A stretch of 35,896 nucleotides of DNA, from NCBI GenBank assembly GCA_015522385.1, contig WAMJ01000302.1:1-35896 (forward strand), in the 5' to 3' direction. A program made the translations under genes and the position numbers. Source of the DNA: Candidatus Heimdallarchaeota archaeon. Lineage in GTDB: Archaea > Asgardarchaeota > Heimdallarchaeia > Heimdallarchaeales > Kariarchaeaceae. The notes under the pieces are model-generated. The model had not been told where the DNA came from. It saw only the letters and a list, made by a program, of their open reading frames with translations, and searched no databases. Of this stretch, positions 31,978 through 35,896 are shown one piece after another. Within the stretch, counting starts at the first letter, position 1. Each line of letters opens with the position of its first letter.

Positions 31978-32033
31978 AAACATGCCCTCCTCGGTATTAA
32001 AGACTGTAGAAGTCCAAGTCGTGTAGTGTCCTC

Positions 32034-32083
32034 TAGAACATGATCCGAACGCGTTCTGCAAGATTATAGAACAATGTAGAACA
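32034..32083 (+). repeat. Three direct TAGAACA repeats upstream of the exported protein
   Basis: TAGAACA occurs at 32034-32040, 32067-32073 and 32077-32083 (spacings 33 and 10), with GTTCT in opposite orientation at about 32053. They lie 30-75 bases before the TATA-like TTTTATACC at about 32112, as expected for activator or repressor sites. The linked membrane winged-helix protein would be the first candidate to bind them. Confidence 0.4.
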
Positions 32084-32141
32084 GCACCAGTCCACTGTTC
32101 GTCAGATTTTTCTTTTATACCACCGTATCGGATATAGTCTC

Positions 32142-33824
32142 ATGAAATTCACTACGATGAACGTATTCTCTGGGAAGAACACGCTGTTGAAGGTGATCCT
32201 TCTCCAAGCTCTAATCATCGGAGCAACCGTCGGGACAGTTCAGGTACTGGACAATCCAGACATATCGGTGTACAAGAGCAAGGATCTCAGGGTGGTGTCG
32301 GAAATCGTCTCAGCCGGGGGGAGCTCCTACTGGGTCAGCCAGTCCACCACCTACGAGGAGATAAAGAACGGAAGTCAGACAAGGGGTGAATTCATCATCC
32401 GGAACTACTACCTCTCGAAGTTCAGCGGAGAGGATGTCGTCAACGTCCCGATGTTCTCGGACAACATGACGAACTACTTCTTCGAGGAGACAGCCCTTGA
32501 CTTCAACCAGTCGTCCATTTACGTCTTCGAGATCGTGCCATCCATTGGGGTACTGACCGTCGTCGTCTACGAGACCTTCTACCAGATGTACCCTCCTGGA
32601 ACCGAGGTAGGGGGTAATCGCACCCTCAACGGTCTACCTACCGTGACGACCAAGAACACGATAGCAATCCAGTTCGGATTGAACCCCCTAGAACTTAGGG
32701 GGATCTACCTCCTGAACAAGGGGGAGTTCCTCGACTACACCGACCTCATGATCACCGGGTACAACACCAGCACACAGCTCGTCCTCGCACATTCGGGGAA
32801 TTACACCGAGCTCTACCTCATCGACGCTCTCGGAGACCTCGGGAAGCTCATGGCGGAGTTGCCCCTCGACATGAGGACGAACAGCTCCGTGGTTGCCAAC
32901 CGCGGTGTTGACCTCGTGAACCTGATCCAGAGGTTCGAACCAGACGTCAAGGTACCCTTCAAGACATCCGACGTGAAACTCGTTGACTCTCGGGGAAGGA
33001 TATTCCTCTCGGGGAAGACAGATGTCTCCACGGAGAACGGATGGACTGACCCCGACTACGCGGACATGGTGATGGTCGACCCCAGCACGAACCGGAGCTA
33101 TTTCTGGCAGCTGGATGTATCAGGCCAGAATCGGCAGGTGGAGCTCATCGACCTCGGGGAGAGGACCATGGTCTTCGTGGACACCCTCGACCTGAACAGC
33201 CTCTTCAAGAAGCCCGAGTACTGGGACAAGTCGCCCTTTTTCAATGACACCGGGTACTTCCAGTTCAGGAGGACAACCTATGTGCAGTACGCTGTCGTGG
33301 ACTTCGCCTCACCCTCACTGGAGAACTACGTGCAGTTCGACCAGAGCGTCAGCCAGACCGAGTCGCACACGAGCCTCTACCCCAGGCTCGTGGATCTCAC
33401 CGTCCTGAACTACACGCGCTCGACCGTCGCGGGATCCATCCCCCCGAGGTTCTCGGTCGTGAAGCAGGGTGACACGATCTACTTGGGAACCATGCTGTAC
33501 AGGACCAGCTCCGGGTACATAGGCGATCTCCAAGGATGCGCCTCCTCCTACGGATGGGACCTCGTGGGGCAGCGGTTTACCGTCATGGAGGATGGATTCC
33601 ATCGGGGGGACTTCAGCGGTACATTGACCACCATCACCCGCTCCGAGAGCTGTGACGACAAGGAGACCTACGACGAGCCGGGGTGGGTGACCTACTTCGA
33701 CCACGCCCTCTTCGTCCAGGACGGAGTGGTCTACGCCAGCGTCGCGGCCGGTCGCCAGTATTCCCTCGGGCAGCGCACATTGTACCGGACGTACATCTAC
33801 AGATTTATGGAGGAGGAGCAGTGA
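32142..33824 (+). CDS. Exported or membrane-anchored protein of unknown function
   Basis: A 560-residue protein with an N-terminal hydrophobic segment (residues 13-33, VILLQALIIGATVGTVQVL) that could be a signal peptide or anchor. The rest is soluble and extracytoplasmic, rich in strands and aromatic residues (FIIRNYYLSKF, IYVFEIVPSIGVLTVVVYETFYQ, YFQFRRTTYVQYAVVDF) with many N-x-S/T sites and only three cysteines. I recognise no domain. Its last codon overlaps the start of a membrane-bound winged-helix gene in a GTGA junction, so the two are translationally coupled and probably work together: the exported protein may sense or be controlled by the regulator. Start ATG 32142 follows a TATA-like TTTTATACC about 28 bases upstream. 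Confidence 0.75.
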   Translation: MKFTTMNVFSGKNTLLKVILLQALIIGATVGTVQVLDNPDISVYKSKDLRVVSEIVSAGGSSYWVSQSTTYEEIKNGSQTRGEFIIRNYYLSKFSGEDVVNVPMFSDNMTNYFFEETALDFNQSSIYVFEIVPSIGVLTVVVYETFYQMYPPGTEVGGNRTLNGLPTVTTKNTIAIQFGLNPLELRGIYLLNKGEFLDYTDLMITGYNTSTQLVLAHSGNYTELYLIDALGDLGKLMAELPLDMRTNSSVVANRGVDLVNLIQRFEPDVKVPFKTSDVKLVDSRGRIFLSGKTDVSTENGWTDPDYADMVMVDPSTNRSYFWQLDVSGQNRQVELIDLGERTMVFVDTLDLNSLFKKPEYWDKSPFFNDTGYFQFRRTTYVQYAVVDFASPSLENYVQFDQSVSQTESHTSLYPRLVDLTVLNYTRSTVAGSIPPRFSVVKQGDTIYLGTMLYRTSSGYIGDLQGCASSYGWDLVGQRFTVMEDGFHRGDFSGTLTTITRSESCDDKETYDEPGWVTYFDHALFVQDGVVYASVAAGRQYSLGQRTLYRTYIYRFMEEEQ

Positions 33825-34321
33825 CCAGCACTATTGTGGTGGACGACCTGTACCCAGACACCGAGAAGTCCCGGACAGACAACATCAAGGGCAAGACCCT
33901 AGAGGTCTACTACTTCCTGGCAAAGAACCGTTCGGAGAGATACGGAGTCCGGCAGATCCAGCGGGAACTCGGCTACTCCTCGCCCTCCGTCGCCTCCTAC
34001 CACCTGAGCCGATTGGTCTCGCAGGGACTCATCCAGAAGACCTCCAGCGGCCTCTACTACATCGAGGGAGAGCCCGTGAAGCTCGGCAGGTTGGAAGACC
34101 ACATCCTCGTCGCGGGGAAGTACATCCCGAGGATCGTCTTCTACCTCTACCACGGACTGCTCTCGATACTGGTGGCGGTGGCCTTCTTCCTGCTGGACGT
34201 GCGGACGATATACTGGTTCGTCTATGTGGTGCTGAGCAACGTGGTCTTCGTCGTCATACTACTGCGTGACGGCAGACGGATCCTCGAGAGGATCGAGGTG
34301 GGGGAGAATCCGGGAGACTAG
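33821..34321 (+). CDS. Membrane-bound winged-helix regulator
   Basis: A 166-residue protein. Residues 20-83 are an ArsR/MarR-type winged helix (LEVYYFLAKNRSERYGVRQI; SPSVASYHLSRLVSQGLI as the recognition helix; TSSGLYYI as the wing). Two transmembrane helices follow (about 102-122 and 128-148), then a basic tail. It is thus a one-component regulator held at the membrane, or a DNA-tethering protein. The start is the GTG at 33821, which overlaps the preceding TGA (GTGA) and has GGAGGAGGAG immediately upstream; an upstream in-frame start at 33683 lies inside the previous gene and is a shadow. Codon usage is GC-rich, unlike the AT-rich DNA that follows. Confidence 0.8.
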   Translation: MTSTIVVDDLYPDTEKSRTDNIKGKTLEVYYFLAKNRSERYGVRQIQRELGYSSPSVASYHLSRLVSQGLIQKTSSGLYYIEGEPVKLGRLEDHILVAGKYIPRIVFYLYHGLLSILVAVAFFLLDVRTIYWFVYVVLSNVVFVVILLRDGRRILERIEVGENPGD

Positions 34322-34430
34322 TACATTGGACGAGGTATTCGGGAGATTATTCCATAGACTGATAGTCAATACCTTGAAAAATGCGACACAGAAGGAGTCA
34401 ACTTGTAGGAAATGTAGATATACAGACGTA

Positions 34431-34438
34431 TTTTTTTT
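34431..34438 (+). terminator. Oligo-T run, possible terminator
   Basis: Eight consecutive T residues about 110 bases after the membrane regulator's stop codon. Archaeal RNA polymerase terminates at such T tracts without a hairpin, so it is a reasonable terminator, but it may equally be part of AT-rich promoter sequence. Confidence 0.35.
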
Positions 34439-34453
34439 ATATTTCATATACCT

Positions 34454-34588
34454 ATGGTAGCAGCAATTAAGGTGAGTGATAAAGATAAGATAAGACTGGA
34501 TGAATTGTAGACGAGGTTATTGCTATATGGGATTGATTTAAGACAAGAAGAGCTGTTGTCTCGGTTAATAGATCTAGGTGAAAAATAA
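34454..34588 (+). pseudogene. Antitoxin-like gene interrupted by an amber stop
   Basis: The frame from ATG 34454 reads MVAAIKVSDKDKIRLDEL, then TAG at 34508-34510, then TRLLLYGIDLRQEELLSRL and a further six residues to TAA at 34586. The 44-residue composite looks like one small antitoxin of the VapB-like type (an IKVSxxDKxRLDEL helix start, and a QEELLSRLIDLGE tail). The TAG replaces a codon where a Gln would be expected. The toxin gene of a usual pair is missing; the Uma2-like gene 92 bases downstream is the next coding sequence. Either it is a decayed gene or the stop is a sequencing or assembly error. Function is inferred from pattern only. Confidence 0.5.
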
Positions 34589-34680
34589 ACAAATTGATTC
34601 TAAAATAATAAATGAAATATCATTATAAAAACTTCTATGTCAATATATTTTAATAATTTACTACTCTATTTTCATTGATC

Positions 34681-35271
34681 ATGATATCTTCAATGTTGGA
34701 TCTCAGCAAAGTAAATTACGATGAAGACTTTAAAGTCTATTTTACTTATGATGATATTAAACATCTTCCTGAATATCCTGAAGGTCCATTGATTGAATTA
34801 TACAGAGGAGATTTATTTATGGTTCCATCTCCAGGTACAAAACATCAAAGAGTATCATTAAATTTATCTGTTGCAATATTAAATCTTATCGAAAATAAAA
34901 ATCTAGGATCTTTGTTTACAGTTCCCATTGATGTCATACTTTCAGAAAAAAATGTATTTATTCCTGATCTTGTTTTTGTCAAAACTGAAAATAACTATAT
35001 GATCTCGGAGAAAAACATTTCAGGAAGTCCTGATTTTATTATAGAAATATTATCAACAAATAAAACAAATGATTTGGTGAGGAAGAAAGACATATATCAA
35101 GAATTTGGAATTAGAGAATATTGGATTGTGGATCCAAATGAAGAAATAATTTTAAAATATGTGTTAGAGGATAAAAAATATAAATTATTTGGAAAATTTG
35201 ATAAGTCATCTAAATTTATCAAAATAGATACAATCAATATTGAAATCCCTATGGAGAAAATATTTAAATAA
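34681..35271 (+). CDS. Uma2/DUF820-family nuclease-like protein
   Basis: A 196-residue protein of the Uma2 family, which has a PD-(D/E)XK restriction-like fold. LIELYRGDLFMVPSPGTKHQ is the typical N-terminal motif, FIPDLVFV carries the catalytic Asp, and IIEILSTNKTNDLVRKK carries the E-x-L-S and following lysine. EFGIREYWIVDP closes the core. The function of the family is unknown; it is abundant in cyanobacteria and mobile in many genomes. An upstream TTG (34675) is possible, but the ATG at 34681 lies about 30 bases after AT-rich TATA-like sequence. Codon usage is strongly A/T-biased, unlike genes to the left, which supports acquisition by transfer. Confidence 0.88.
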   Translation: MISSMLDLSKVNYDEDFKVYFTYDDIKHLPEYPEGPLIELYRGDLFMVPSPGTKHQRVSLNLSVAILNLIENKNLGSLFTVPIDVILSEKNVFIPDLVFVKTENNYMISEKNISGSPDFIIEILSTNKTNDLVRKKDIYQEFGIREYWIVDPNEEIILKYVLEDKKYKLFGKFDKSSKFIKIDTINIEIPMEKIFK

Positions 35272-35605
35272 AAACTCATTCATGAAAATAAATAATATAA
35301 ATCAAATAAGTCCGTCATCAATTAATCATTTATCAATTTACCATCTTCAATATTAACGGTATTATACAATGTCCTTACTTACTTCCACCCCAGATCCCGA
35401 TGGGCACGAACATCTCCTCCACACAGGAGTTCACATGTTGAACTATAATTCCTAACGACTCTGGGGAGAAAATACGCAGGGTAGTTGAAGTGTGTGATGT
35501 CAGCATTAAAACAAGGACATAAATCAATTGATTAGGGGGATATAATGATACCAGACAATACACCTAATACTTTATTAAAAGATACTTACGTAGAATAACG
35601 ATATT
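35272..35605. other. Intergenic region with a higher-GC island
   Basis: The 334-base gap is AT-rich except for 35,385-35,480, which is noticeably more GC-rich and reads on the minus strand as ...SLGIIVQHVNSCVEEMF... (35375-35563). This may be a remnant of a lost gene, but no family was recognised and no full-length frame exists. A TATA-like TTTATTA at 35571-35577 precedes the final gene. Confidence 0.4.
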
Positions 35606-35896
35606 ATGATTACAATACTGTATTATGCAAAATCTACAGAAAGAAAATATCGATGGGACGCAAATATTGATGGGACTCCATTCGAAATTTACATTCCAAT
35701 AGACGTTTTTCAAGGCTGTCGACCAGAATCTATTAGAGTTCAATTCTCTAAATCTTCGGACGAAATTACCGAATGTGATATCAGAGCCGTAGTCTCTTAC
35801 AAAGAAGAGATGTCGAGAACTGTTCGATATGATCCAATAGGAGATTCTGCTCAACTAATAGGCTCCCCCTATATTCCTATTAGTACTGTCTCTTAT
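35606..35896 (+). CDS. Partial gene running off the window end, unknown
   Basis: From ATG 35606 the plus strand stays open for 97 codons to the last base: MITILYYAKSTERKYRW, then DANIDGTPFEIYIPIDVF, and further YDPIGDSAQLIGSPYIPIST. The 3' end lies beyond the window. Beta-strand-like alternation suggests a small beta-rich domain; no family is recognised. A TATA-like TTTATTA about 32 bases upstream supports the start. Codon usage is AT-biased like the Uma2 gene. A minus-strand frame covering the same bases (35564-35854) is the shadow of this one. Confidence 0.6.
   Translation, partial: MITILYYAKSTERKYRWDANIDGTPFEIYIPIDVFQGCRPESIRVQFSKSSDEITECDIRAVVSYKEEMSRTVRYDPIGDSAQLIGSPYIPISTVSY

Larger units (their letters stand above)
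34322..34680. other. Start of an AT-rich region, mostly noncoding
   Basis: Only the interrupted antitoxin-like gene (34454-34588) is seen in this 359-base gap. Base composition changes abruptly to AT-rich at about 34,330-34,430. An eight-T run at 34431-34438 may terminate the upstream operon. AT-rich TATA-like sequence (ATATATTTTAATAA at 34642-34655) precedes the Uma2 gene. Confidence 0.6.

Noticed and set aside
34508..34510. TAG as a pyrrolysine codon
   Set aside because: Nothing in the window points to pyrrolysine use, and a nonsense mutation in a decaying AT-rich region is simpler.

Overview
The window looks like a chromosomal segment of an archaeon of moderate GC. Most start codons (ATG, GTG and TTG) sit about 24-28 bases downstream of an A/T-rich TATA-like box, the pattern of leaderless archaeal genes. 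Archaeal-type proteins include a phosphopantetheine adenylyltransferase of the archaeal family, a SegA/ParA-like ATPase, FmdE, and a small SPOUT-like protein usually annotated 'RecB-family nuclease'. Bacterial- or eukaryote-type genes (Zwf, Gnd, YpdA-like) and a PAC3/PAC4-like proteasome chaperone candidate would fit an Asgard lineage such as Heimdallarchaeia. That placement is an inference, not something the sequence proves.

Bases 1-170 hold the most unusual object, an apparently circularly permuted 5S rRNA. The 3' half of a normal archaeal 5S comes first and the 5' half second. The natural ends are closed by a five-base loop, and the new ends lie in the loop B region and are held by an extra stem.

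Region by region: 198-5280 holds a membrane protein, the SPOUT-like protein, CoaD, a zinc finger, a membrane nuclease-like protein, an HflX GTPase and an inositol monophosphatase/FBPase. 5281-6558 holds a GNAT acetyltransferase and a cluster of palindromic repeats (TATCGATA-A/T-TATCGATA). 6559-7139 holds the PAC4-like protein and a winged-helix protein. 7193-11289 encodes the complete oxidative pentose phosphate branch (zwf, pgl, gnd) with a small RAM-domain protein. 11388-14110 is a MoxR ATPase with a TraB/DUF5682-like partner. 14160-20064 holds GcvT, an AbrB-fusion regulator, a YpdA-like flavoprotein, an alpha/beta hydrolase, a HEAT protein and 3-hydroxyacyl-CoA dehydrogenase. 20188-29909 is rich in envelope and segregation-like genes: a membrane zinc-ribbon protein, a TPR protein, a beta-helix surface protein, a ParA-like ATPase facing an RHH/winged-helix protein, and a BspA-like surface protein. 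30161-34321 holds FmdE, an Acr3 arsenite exporter, and a translationally coupled pair of an exported protein and a membrane winged-helix regulator.

From about 34,330 to the end the DNA becomes strikingly AT-rich. It carries an amber-interrupted antitoxin-like gene, a Uma2/DUF820 nuclease-like gene and an unidentified gene running off the window, which suggests a horizontally acquired or decaying patch.

Zwf, Pgl and Gnd form one pathway (glucose-6-phosphate to ribulose-5-phosphate plus two NADPH), which is rare in archaea. The other metabolic genes (GcvT, HBD, IMPase, CoaD) look like single housekeeping functions rather than one pathway.
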